64,000 nt of DNA from Strigamia acuminata (Eukaryota > Arthropoda > Chilopoda > Geophilomorpha > Linotaeniidae). The notes under the pieces were generated by a model. It was not told the DNA's origin and searched no databases. It was given only the letters and a program-made list of their open reading frames with translations. The stretch covers positions 8,356,501-8,420,500 of the forward strand of contig OX442318.1 in assembly GCA_949358305.1 (NCBI GenBank). Reading direction: 5' to 3'. Shown piece after piece: positions 46,711 to 56,540 of the stretch (position 1 is the stretch's first letter; each line of letters starts with the position of its first letter). The position numbers and the translations under genes were made by a program.

Positions 46711-48317
46711 TCAAAGTGTCACCTTAACAGCTTGGTATGAAGAGATGACAACTTCCTGCTCAAAAATTTGTTGTACTGCATCACATTTGTAATAACCTAC
46801 TTGGCTTGAATTGGCACCAATAGTGTATGTAGGACCCTCACCAACAATATCAATAGATGAAGAAGTAGCTAAATCATTATAGTGTTATTTTTTTACACTC
46901 AAAAACGCTTCATATTTAATTTAAACCCACCTTTAAGCCAGTAGAGTTGTGGCTTTGGATCCCCATCAACTTCACACGACATCACTTGCTTCTCGCCAAC
47001 TTTTAGTTTCAAATTCAACGGAGACGTTATTTTCACTTCTGTCATTGGATCTAATAAAATCAACATAAATCACGTTACTTTTTATTTGTGAATTAATTCA
47101 CTAGATAAATAATTACCATAAGTAAGTACAGATGTTTCCAAGCTCTCAAATGCTGTGTTGAAATATTTCGTTTGTATTATTTGCAGCTTCAGTTTGTAAC
47201 TACCGGGACTTTCCAGTGCTTCGGCTGGGAACTTAAATGTTTTTTCATTTGAAATTTCGGACCACTCAGTTTCATCTTCCAACATCCGAAGCCATGACAT
47301 ATCAAGTTTACTAGTTGAGCCAAAATCATTTTTAAATGAAAGCACTTCTTTATCGGTAGACGTCATTAATTTAACAGCTCTTCTGGACAGACTAAACTTC
47401 GAATTTGGATGTACAACTGCAAAGAAAATCATTCTTAGTAAATCTTTCAACGCCCAAAAATATTCTAGAAATTTCACTCGTCTATTTTCTAATTTTCTTA
47501 CATGTGTACGTAATTTCTTTAGGGAATTTAAAGGATTCATGATTTAGAATACATTTGACGACTGACTCCTTTTCTAATTTCAATTTAATGGAAACACTTA
47601 TGCTATTTAAGCCAACATTATCGTTTTCTAGTTCTTCAATAGTCCCACTTCGATTTCGCAAATCATTATCAACATATACCAAGAGCGAGCCATATTCTTT
47701 AAATGGCGGATAAGCTTCTTTGGAACTGCAAGTAAAAGTAACACTTGGCTTCGTTGGATCAAATATTATTTTAGATGGTGGTGAGGCTGGAAAATCAACA
47801 ATTTCAAATTTTACACTTGGCGATTTGTGTGACACTAAAAAATAAAAAATTATTTCAATTTATAATTCAGATAACATTGGTTTAAACTTGCCTACGATTG
47901 TGCCTGTTCTAGAATAGAATGTTTCATCTGTTGATGTCTTAACAACACACATCCAATCTCCATCACGAGCGAGTATAAATTTTTTAATAGTTAAAGAGCA
48001 ATCGCCTAGTGTCTTATCACCCTTTAATTCATATTTGGATCTATCTGATACGTCAATTGTCTTCTTATTATGAATCCACGTACATTCTTGAGCAGCTTCT
48101 TTCAATTTGCAAGGGATTATTACTTTTACGCCAAACGAAGTTGTGGTAGAATTTGGTTCCAGTTCAAATCCACCTTCAGTAGACACTTTTTATAAAAAAT
48201 TAATAAGATCAAGATTAATAATTTGTATAGTATACTTTTCAATTTTAGATACTCACCGATAGTTGTAGAAATAACTATTAAAGCAGTAATTAAACTATGT
48301 GCAACTAACAACGCCAT
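46711..48317 (-). CDS. Secreted Ig-domain protein
   Basis: Exons 48257-48317, 47892-48185, 47502-47834, 47117-47416, 46931-47050 and 46711-46868 encode 421 residues; every junction is phase 1. The N-terminus is a signal peptide (MALLVAHSLITALIVIS). Domain 1 is a V-like Ig with an extra cysteine pair (ECTW and GDCSL). Domain 2 is Ig-like with two Cys, domain 3 has an Ig-like length but no Cys, and domain 4 (two exons) is a C2 Ig (VMSCEVDG, GYYKC). It ends at a TGA right after domain 4 with no membrane segment; AATAAA follows near 46670. The intron after exon 2 uses a GC donor (TAG|GCAAGT). Exon 48185 could also be joined to the upstream Ig exons, making 48257-48317 an alternative start. Family by eye resembles arthropod adhesion or pattern-recognition Ig proteins. 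Confidence 0.85.
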
Positions 48318-48712
48318 GTTGCTGGCTGAAAATGTGTGATATCTAATGATAAGTTAAATAAATATATTTTGCTGAGATTATTTCATGTTTAATCACTAGA
48401 ATCTGTCACTTTTTTGTTGGCATTTCTTATCAAACATAAGAAAAAATACAATGGAATCAATTTGTACAAATGTTGCCAAATTTTGAACAACAAAGATCAA
48501 AAAATTTATTAACAAATAAAAACAAAAACTTATACTCAGCAGAACACCAATCTTCAATCACAAAAACACAACAACAGACTTATCACCGCAATCAAAAATG
48601 AATTGCCAGCATTAGTTACACACATGGATGATCCTATAAAATAATTTTTCAATAAAAATTATTTTTCTAATGTACCCATATGGTTCAGAAATATATTTTA
48701 CAACGCATTGTA

Positions 48713-49190
48713 CAGGTCAAACCTCGCTTTACAAGCAAATAATAGCGAGAGTTTTTAACAACGAGTATTTCGTTATAACAAATTAGTTCGTTATATGACA
48801 AGACACTTTAAAAATGTCAAAATCATGAAAAAATTCATTTAAAAGGTCAAAATCATGAAAAAATTCACTTAAACGTGTCAAAATCATGGGAGAATGTACA
48901 TAAAAACGTCAAAATCATGGGAAAATGTACTTAAAGACGTCAAAATCATAAAAAAAATTCACTTAAAAACGTCAAAATAATGAAAAAATGTATTTAAAAG
49001 CGTCAAAATCATGAAAAAATTCTATTAAAAACGTCAAAATCATGAAAAATTCACTTAAAAACGTCAAAATCATGAAAAAATTCACTGAAAAAAGTCAAAA
49101 TCATGAAAAAATTCACGTAAAAACGTCAAAATCATGAGAAAATGAGGCCATTTTTAACCGGAAATCTTCGCAACAGCAAGGTTCAACCTG
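48713..49190. mobile_element. pogo-like MITE carrying an internal minisatellite
   Basis: Ends CAGGTCAAACCTCGCTT and the approximate complement AAGGTTCAACCTG, flanked by TA (48711-48712, 49191-49192). Most of the body is the tandem array at 48816-49145. Non-coding. Located between the two Ig gene sections. Confidence 0.8.
48816..49145. repeat. Minisatellite, about 31-bp unit, about 11 copies
   Basis: Each unit starts GTCAAAATCATG and continues AAAAAATTCACTTAAAAAC with variants. Copies are contiguous without unique spacers. Confidence 0.9.
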
Positions 49191-49296
49191 TATTACAAAA
49201 TGCATTCTCGCAAAACCCAATGCATTTCAAACTACATTGCAATATAATTTCAACGTGTTTTTGAACCATATGAAATAATCCCGACAGAAAACTTAC

Positions 49297-52200
49297 TATG
49301 CCTGACAATATTTACACTATTGGATGCAACTAAGGAAGGGTTCAAATAATTCCCTGCAAGACATCTATAGTATCCAACATTCCTAACTTTGATCCACGGT
49401 CTAATAAGTTTGCTCATCTTGATCCAACTCCAGGTACCATTAACCAGTCTTTGCCACCTTATAACTGGACTGGCAAAACCATTGGCATCACAGAAGAGAT
49501 GTGTACAATTTTTTGCTGATATTGCCAAAACACAACATGGATAAATCCTCACATTATTTGTAGCATCTGAGATATAAACCAAACTTAATCATCAATACCA
49601 ACACTAAAAACCAAACAATTACATTCAACAGCAACTCTAGCTTCAGTTTCAAGTGGCTCTGAATCAAAATACTTTTCAAACTTCTTGGCAATGCATTTGA
49701 TTTGAATTTCTTTATGTTTCATTATACTGTCAGGTAATTTAACTTCCATGGTCAGTATACTTGATATATTGTACAATCCACTGGACAATGGTATGATTCT
49801 AGTGTGGATGGGGTGTTGGAACTTTCTATTTAATTTCCACTCTATTTTGTATTTCTCAGAGTTGGACAGAAATGAGCATGTGACTGGAACCATCTTATTT
49901 TCTCCAAACAACACTTGCACGTAAGCTCTTTGTCCTAAAAACAGTTCTTTCCCTTCTACAGCAATGTGAGGGACTTCTGGGGGCCCTTGAAAATACACCA
50001 AATTGTTATAGAAAATAGAAATGGCTGGATTACCCTCAAATTAGGGTTTCTCTACGGTATTTACTGGTATCAAAAAACGGTATTTTTAAAGAAAATACCG
50101 AATACCGTCTTTAGTTCGGTATTGATACCGGTTTTTTTCCGTTAGTGGCGTTTATAACGCACGTTGAATGGCATTTTTTTAAACATAAAAATGCGAAGTT
50201 ATCGATTTTTTAACTTAATAATGTGAGTTTTTCGATTTTTATACGTAAAAATTAGAAATCAATCAATTTTTTTCCACATAAAAATGAGAATATATCGATT
50301 TTTTAACTTAGAAATGAGAATTTATCGATTTTTTAACTTAGAAATGAGAATTTATCAATTTTTTAACTTAGAAATGAGAATTTATCGATTTTTTAACTTA
50401 GAAATGAGAATTTATCGATTTTTTAACTTAGAAATGAGAATTTATCGATTTTTTAACTTAGAAATGAGAATTTATCGATTTTTTAACTTAGAAATGAGAA
50501 TTTATCGATTTTTTAACTTAGAAATGAGAATTTATCGATTTTTAACTTAGAAATAAGAATTTATCGATTTTCTTAACTTAAAAATCTTATAAATATTGAA
50601 TACCAAAATACCGGTTTTACCAAAAGTCCCAATTTGAAGGAACCCGACCTCCAATGTACCTATAATAGTGACTTTAGCTTGTTTGGAATGCACAGTTTGT
50701 CCAAGAAAGGACAATGTGGCTTCACATAACCATTGACCAGCATCTTGCAACTGTGGAGTACTGAATCTTAAAGAGCAATCTCCTTCTGTTGGTTTCTTGC
50801 TGATGAGTTGTATTTGCTTTGAATTCAAGCTGATCCTTACACCATCTTTATACCACACACATTCTTCTACTGGGCCAGAAAAAATACAATCCAAAATTAA
50901 TGCATGACCAGAAAGTCCATGAACATTCATTGGTTGTGCTAAAAGATCAGTGAAATTTCCTTGAGATTTTGGAAATACTCTAGGTAGAAGTTCATCCTTT
51001 GCTGATAATACAAGAATTAATAGATTAAAATGAATAATCCCACTTAACTTTCATATTAAAACGCACATTTCACCACTTTCACAGTTTCTGAATGCAATTT
51101 CTGTTCTGAAATTTCATTCACAGCAGAACATCTATAAATCCCAGGCTCATCTACAATTAAAACGTTTCCCAAAGTATTTTGTGAAGTTAATCTCCATCTT
51201 CCATTTCTTTCCTGTTCCCATTCAAAGGTTGGCCTTGGATAACCCTTAGCAACACACACAAAACTGAGCTGACCATCTTTCGGAAGATAAAATTCTCCTT
51301 CTTCGTTGACTTTGCAATTTGGGCAACCAGAATAAATTAAAACATACAAAACTGGATATTGCTGAGCTAAAAAAAATAGTATTTCAAAATCTTTAACGTA
51401 TAAATTGTACAGTCGAACCTCGTAATAACCAACCGCGATATAACGAATTTTTTGTTATAACGAATTTCTGTTATAACGAAATTTTTGTTCTAGAGAATTT
51501 AATGTTTTTTACGAATTTTTGTACATAACGAATTTTTTGTTCAACGAATTTTTGTTATAACGAAGTTTTTGTTATAACGAATTTTTTTTATAACGAATTT
51601 TTTGTTTTAACGATTTTTTTTAAAACGAATTTTTTGTTTTAAAGAATTTTTTGATATAACGAATTTTTTGTTGTAACGAATTTTTTGTTATAACGAATGT
51701 TTTCTTATAACGAATTTTTTGTTACAACGAATTTTTTGTTACAACGAATTTTTTGTTACAACGAATTTTTTGTTATAACGAATAATTAAAAAATGGCTTT
51801 GTTGGCCGTAGAACACCACGTTAAAAAAATTGTATAACGCATTTTTGTTATAACGAACCCTTGCGATTCGTTATAACGAGTCTCGACTGTATAGCCTTTA
51901 ACTTACGCATAACAAGAATGGACATTTCTTTAGTCTTATTGTCTCCATACGTTGGATGATTTGCCAAACAAGAAACATTTAAAGGATCTGATTCAGGATG
52001 CATAGAAACATCCAAAGTAGAAACAGTAACCGTGGTAAATCTTCTGACATCAGGATATATGCCCTGACTGCTGGAACTGATTTTATTGCCATTTAAAGTC
52101 CACTCATGATTGACATCTGGATTGGCCATGTGGGAGGTACAAGTTAAAACAACATTTTGAAAGTCATCAGATGTTGGTGGGGAAACAACTTGGTAGTTAT

Positions 52201-52628
52201 TAAGCGGTTCCCCTTTATATTCCAATAATGGGTCCCATGGCTTTGCTAAATTCCAAAAATAAAATCAATAAACTCAATCAAATATTAAAAAATAGAAAAA
52301 TAAATTTTCTTTTTACCATAAACTGATACAAAAGCAGTTTTTGAGTCTACAACTTGACTCCAAACCAGTGGTTGACAAGACCACACACCGTGGTCATCTT
52401 CTAACTGTACATCAATGATTGAGAGTGAGCAGTCACCAGATTGACCACTTTGACCTACTATGTACTTGTTTCCTTTGTCAGTACTGAAATTAATGACATT
52501 GTTTCCCTTTTTCCACACACAACCAACTGTGGATGTGTTTATTTTACACACCAAGGTGATGTTGTCGCCTTCCACTGCTAGTACATCTTGGGGAATTTCA
52601 TAAATAAAAGCTGTGTCTCCATAGGATC
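49297..52628 (-). CDS. Ig-domain exon array (six symmetric exons; 5' end not found)
   Basis: Exons 52317-52628, 51907-52245, 51067-51366, 50660-51001, 49623-49985 and 49297-49566 each have a length divisible by three and phase-1 boundaries. They form two V/C2/C2 triplets. The V-type domains (first and fourth) share CVW and GDCSL with the extra Cys pair of the 48185 exon; the third and sixth end in YRC plus a short strand. No signal-peptide exon was found upstream: an ATG at 52752 with a 31-base exon and a phase-1 donor exists, but it is not signal-like. The last exon has a strong GTAAGT donor, so the transcript should continue, most simply into 48185. The donor of the third exon (T|GTGCGT) is weak; reading on gives a stop two codons later. 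Introns carry two TIR elements. Could be the 5' part of one long Ig gene or two older gene copies. Confidence 0.8.
50038..50640. mobile_element. TIR element with internal minisatellite, in an Ig-gene intron
   Basis: The left end (TCAAATTAGGGTTTCTCTAC then GGTATTTACTGGTAT) and right end are imperfect inverted copies (right complement includes TTCAAATTGGGACTTTTGG and CCGGTATTTTGGTAT). The centre is the array at 50284-50575. No duplication of the target confirmed. Confidence 0.6.
50284..50575. repeat. Minisatellite, 30-bp unit, about 10 copies
   Basis: Unit ATGAGAATTTATCGATTTTT plus TAACTTAGAA. Because 30 is divisible by three, it creates a spurious plus-strand frame of repeated MRIYRFFNLE. Copies are nearly identical, so expansion is recent. 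Confidence 0.95.
51410..51889. mobile_element. pogo-like MITE with internal TTATAACGAATTTTTTG array
   Basis: Ends CAGTCGAACCTCG and its complement at 51889, flanked by TA (51408-51409, 51890-51891). The body is a degenerate tandem array of about 20-bp units around AACGAATTTTTTGTTATAAC. Lies in the intron between Ig exons 51907-52245 and 51067-51366, 17 bases from a splice donor. Confidence 0.85.
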
Positions 52629-53622
52629 CTGTTTATCGAATGAATTTTTAATAATTTATTGATGAATTCGATTTGAGTTTACTTTTGAGTTCCAATATTA
52701 GAAATAAATAAATAAATTCACCAAGTTTATGTAAGTTCATTTGATATTTCATAGGCTTAAAAGTAGTGTTTTCATGTTTGTAGCATTGTTTATTATTGTT
52801 AGAGTGATTTTTTTGTTGAAATTGTATATGTTTGTTGTGGTTTGATGTGGTAATGTTCCAAAACTCATTGAGAGATGGCGCTGAGCCCTCAGATAAACAT
52901 CTTTCACCTCTGAATGTTTTGGATTAGCAAATCCACATGAAATAAATAAAAATCTGCAAATATTATAAATCTATATGAAATAAATAAACATCTGCAAATC
53001 TTATAAATCCATATATAAAAAATAAAATTTTGAAATTTTTATAAATCTCTGCAAAATGAAATTAATTAAAACCTGCGAATCACAACACAAGATTTGCAAA
53101 TCCCAAAAATATTTTCAAATAAAAACTCCTCCCACAAGATTTTCAAATCTGAAAATCCCAGCACAAAATTTATAAATCTGAAAATAACAACTCGAGATTT
53201 TCAAATCTGAAAATCACAAACCCAAAATTTGAAAATCTGAAAATTCCAATACAAAATTTACAAATTTAAAATTCCCAAATGCAAAATGGCACATTATCTC
53301 CTACATTTACGAAACAGAACAAAAATCCTAAATCCACTACATCTGATTTAAACTCCAAAAATCGGTGAGGCGTACTGGGCGCGACATGTCTAGGAGCGAC
53401 AGATCGATTCGCGCCTAACAATACATAGTACGTTGTGCACTATTGTTAAACGCGACATGCTGTCCCTATGATGATGCGGAATAACGTGGCGCGACACGTT
53501 TTAATAGCGTTTATATTTGTTTTTAGAAAATTTTAATTTAATTAATTTTAATTTTTTAACAAATATAAAATAACAACACACAGTTATTATATTATTATAC
53601 CGGTATTATATATTATTACACA
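52629..53622. other. Non-coding, with a degenerate repeat at about 52930-53290
   Basis: Words TCTGCAAAT, ATTTTCAAATCTGAAAATC and ATAAATC recur irregularly from 52930 to 53290. No signal-peptide exon for the Ig array was recognised here. Confidence 0.45.
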
Positions 53623-53952
53623 GTCTATAAACTGTTAAAGCAAACTCAGGTGGATAAGTTGCACACTCTACAAAAAACTTAATTGATTATTTCAAATTGA
53701 TTAACCAATTTTCTTTATACAACATGGTTGCAAATATATTATTTCCCATTCCTTGTTTACTGAGCACATCGCCTCCATGTACATTGCTGAGCTGTTTTCA
53801 TAGCAGAAATAAGTACCGGTAATGACATTTCCAATGTGTTTTAATTTGTCAATCCATTTGAAGTTAAATGTCAAGTTCAATTTTGGAAAATCATTTCTGC
53901 ATTCTACGTCATTCAGTAATATCCAATTAATTCTGACAATTGATCACTTTCT
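53623..53952 (-). pseudogene. Copied fragment of the CCP gene (one CCP exon plus flanks)
   Basis: This segment matches 44998-45315 over its whole length, covering the start of one CCP exon, an intron and the complete exon equivalent to 45096-45272. It has a six-base insertion in the exon (ACCGGT type), a nine-base change at the acceptor side, and base substitutions. It lies about 8 kb from the source, outside any gene context, so it is a dead copy. Confidence 0.85.
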
Positions 53953-54004
53953 GTTGTGTTTGTCTAAAGGAAAACAAATGTGAAACTACATTGCCATCGC
54001 TAGG

Positions 54005-54050
54005 GTGAGGTCTGGTTGCTAAATAGATTGTTTAGCAACACAGACCTCAC
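54005..54050. other. Short hairpin
   Basis: GTGAGGTCTG-GTTGCTAAA and TTTAGCAACACAGACCTCAC pair over about 19 bases with one bulge and a 7-base loop. The stem does not extend outward, so it is short for a microRNA precursor. Confidence 0.6.
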
Positions 54051-54380
54051 ACTTTTTCATTGTAAAATTGACATTATACAAAAGTAAATAAAAACAGAGC
54101 AGACGACGTTCCGATCAGAAAGCGAGTAGTCGTTCTCATTTTTGCCTCCATACACGAACCAACTTTAGAGATGAAATCTCTGTGTTTAATTTATGTTTAA
54201 GACGAACATAAAATTGGTATCCACGATGGGATGCCATTGCAGCAGTTGTCATTTTCGAGAAGTTTGAAAAATCGAGACAGTTTTTTTGTCAGCGAAAGAA
54301 GACGGTAAGAAATGACAACGACGACGCCATTGTTGAGCGAGCGACAAGAAGACATTGTTTTTCTGCCGATTATTTCATTA

Positions 54381-54556
54381 CAGTGTAGGCTGCGTAGTCC
54401 GAATCCGAACATAAGACGGGACCCAGAAACTTGTCCGGTCCAGGGAATGTCCGGATGGGAGAGGAGATTTAATATTGCTGGGTATTGGGCGGGACCAAAT
54501 CAGGCCCTCCAAACTGTCCAGACCACACAGCTGTCCGGGCTACGCAGCCTACACTG
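54381..54556. mobile_element. MITE, CAGTGTAGGCTGCGTAG ends, TA duplication
   Basis: Perfect 17-bp inverted ends, flanked by TA at 54379-54380 and 54557-54558. 176 bp with a GC-rich interior. The flanking sequence up to the left TA resembles 55133-55168, which lacks the element. Confidence 0.85.
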
Positions 54557-54574
54557 TATTTCTTTTCTATTATT

Positions 54575-54897
54575 TTCGTATTTATTTAGTTTATGTATAA
54601 TTTTATTAACCCGTAGAATGTTATTTTATTTGTTGTAAAGTTTATTAGATTTATTCTAAGCCAAGAATAACTAGATCTGTCATATTTAAAGTAAACTAAG
54701 TTGGTTTATTTGAGAGAGTTAGAAATAAAGAATTGCTCGGTTCAATTGTAAAATTGGATCAATCAATTCTATTAAGTTGAAGTTTGTTTTTAAGAGTTTT
54801 AGAATTTTATTTTATAAGACCCGGTGTGGCATTAAGTAATTTTTAGGGTGTTAATTGGGTGATTTAATCATTAACAGCACAGGATTACTACAATATA
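54575..54897. repeat. Local duplication, copy 1 (of 56017-56339; partial third copy 55169-55300)
   Basis: Over 320 bases match with few differences, from TATTTATTTAGTTTATG to GATTACTACAA. Both copies run straight into the small membrane-peptide frames. The partial third copy lies just before the MBT gene. Confidence 0.9.
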
Positions 54898-54904
54898 TCC
54901 GTGG

Positions 54905-55105
54905 GTGGAGAATATGGCACCGTTTCCAGTCATGGTCCTTTACCGTTTTTTAATCTTGATGACTATTGTAGTTTGTTTGACATTTTGGTTTTACGGAAAT
55001 CAGTTTTACGACAGCCTTTACGGCCCATGCAGTCAAATCGGCGAATCTCCATGCGTGTATGAGAAAACGATTACAACTGTCAGAAGGAAATTTATTCATT
55101 TGTGA
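54905..55105 (+). CDS. Small membrane-peptide frame, copy 1
   Basis: 66 codons with one hydrophobic segment (FLILMTIVVCLTFWFYG) and a C-terminus SPCVYEKTITT then VRRKFIHL. The paralogue at 56340-56510 shares the membrane core ILMTIVVC and the C-terminus. In the last 19 codons most differences are synonymous, which supports coding. Compared with copy 2 it has a frame change upstream of the membrane segment and an insertion of about 12 codons after it, so its true start, or even its activity, is unsure. It may be a terminal exon rather than a separate gene. No known family recognised. Confidence 0.5.
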   Translation: MENMAPFPVMVLYRFLILMTIVVCLTFWFYGNQFYDSLYGPCSQIGESPCVYEKTITTVRRKFIHL

Positions 55106-55454
55106 ATTTTCAATGCCAATTAAAAATTACGGCGACAAGAAGACATTGTTTTGCCGTCGATTATTTCATTGCTTGGTTCAATTGAAAAATTGGATCAATC
55201 AATTCTATTAAGTTAAAGTTTGTTTTTAAAAATTTTAGAATTTTATTTTATAAGACCCGGTGTGGCATTAAGTAATTTTTGGGGTGTTAATTAAAAATCA
55301 CCAAAATCTGGTCAAACACACCAAAATTTGGTCAACCACACCACCGTCATGACCAACAATGCTGATTGCACTACTAGTAACTACAAAGGTTCCGACAGAG
55401 AGGAAAGAGCTCTTTTCATCCGATCTCTATGACCGTAATCAGTAGAATTCAAAC

Positions 55455-56081
55455 ATGGCACCGTCAAAGCGTTCTAAACTGGACAGATTTCCTTGGGAAA
55501 AATATCTGAACAAAACCAACTCAATAGCTGCACCGGGGAATTGTTTTAAACAGGTACCGTCCGTCTTCCCTCGAATTTGTTCGAAAATGGCGTTTATAAA
55601 CTTTTATTTTGTTATTTCTCTTTAGAGTCGGACGACTTACAAAAACCTTTTCAAAATTGGGATGAAGCTAGAAGTTCAGGGCTTACATGGACGCACTCAC
55701 GTGGCCTCGGTCGTGGCCATTCAAGGACCACGGCTGCCATTGCACATTGACGGCACCGATAGTGCAGACAACATGTGGAAATTGGTCAACTCTGGCGACA
55801 TCCATGAGTTAGGGCACGCGGAAAAGGAGAAGAAGAGTGTATATTCCGCAGTAGGACACAAAATTAAAATTAAAAAGAAGGACATCAGCATTAACAAGAG
55901 CAACCTGACAAACCTAAATATTTCCACAAGGTTTTTTAAAAAAAATCCCTCAAATTATTCAAATATTTAAATATTTTTAAATTCCAGGAACCCAGCACTC
56001 CGAAAGAGAATAATTTCAAAGTATTTATTTAGTTTATGTATAATTTTATTAACCCGAAGAATGTTATTTTATTTGTTGTAA
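55455..56081 (+). CDS. Single-MBT-domain protein
   Basis: Exons 55455-55553, 55626-55930 and 55988-56081 (165 residues). Exons 1-2 form an MBT repeat: FPWEKYLNKTNSIAAP, then FKIGMKLEVQGLHGRTHVAS, RLPLHIDGTDSADNMW and GDIHELGH. MBT domains bind mono- or dimethyl-lysine in histones in Scm, SFMBT and L3MBTL proteins. Here the usual IHPxGW is changed to IHELGH, which may affect the domain's end. A Lys-rich stretch follows. Exon 3 adds a hydrophobic tail (YLFSLCIILLTRRMLFYLL), unusual for a chromatin protein and taken from the locally duplicated block. The donor of exon 2 (AAG|GTTTTT) is weak; without splicing the frame stops at 55970. Normal family members have two to four MBT repeats, so this is a fragment or a young chimera. 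Confidence 0.7.
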
Positions 56082-56339
56082 AGTTTATTAGATTTATTCT
56101 AAGCCAAGAATAAATAGATCTGTCATATTTAAAGTAAACTAAGTTGGTTTATTTGAGAGAGTTAGAAATAAAGAATTGCTTGGTTTAATTGTAAAATTGG
56201 ATCAATCAATTCTATTAAGTTGAAGTTTGTTTTTAAGAGTTTTAGAATTTTATTTTATAAGACCCGGTGTGGCATTAAGTAATTTTTGGGGTGTTAATTG
56301 GGTGATTTAATCATTAACAGCTCAGGATTACTACAACAT
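56017..56339. repeat. Local duplication, copy 2 (of 54575-54897)
   Basis: Direct match to copy 1. It includes the end of the MBT gene model and an AATAAA near 56109. Confidence 0.9.
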
Positions 56340-56510
56340 ATGCATAACTGGCGATTTTGGGAAAAATTCCAGTCATGGTCATTCGTTATCTTTTTAACAA
56401 TCTTGATGACTATTGTCGTTTGTCATTTTGGTTTTTCGGACACCGGCCAATCGCCGTGTATTTACGAGGAAACCATTACAACCATCAGAAGGAAATTTAT
56501 TCACTTATAA
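56340..56510 (+). CDS. Small membrane-peptide frame, copy 2
   Basis: 56 residues from the ATG at 56340 (the frame is open further upstream to 56298): MHNWRFWEKFQSWSF, a hydrophobic segment (FLTILMTIVVCHFGF), then SPCIYEETITTI and RRKFIHL. It keeps the same C-terminus as copy 1 with largely synonymous changes. This looks like the more intact copy. A single-pass small membrane protein is inferred; an alternative is the last exon of a larger gene with an acceptor at CTCAG just upstream. Confidence 0.55.
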   Translation: MHNWRFWEKFQSWSFVIFLTILMTIVVCHFGFSDTGQSPCIYEETITTIRRKFIHL

Positions 56511-56540
56511 ATTTTCAATGTAAATTAAAAATTACGGCTA

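Noticed and set aside
50284-50550. Plus-strand 88-codon frame of repeated MRIYRFFNLE
   Set aside because: It is produced by a 30-bp tandem repeat inside an intron.
48816-50575. CRISPR-like arrays at 48816-49145 and 50284-50575
   Set aside because: Units are contiguous with no unique spacers and sit in eukaryotic TIR elements; these are minisatellites.
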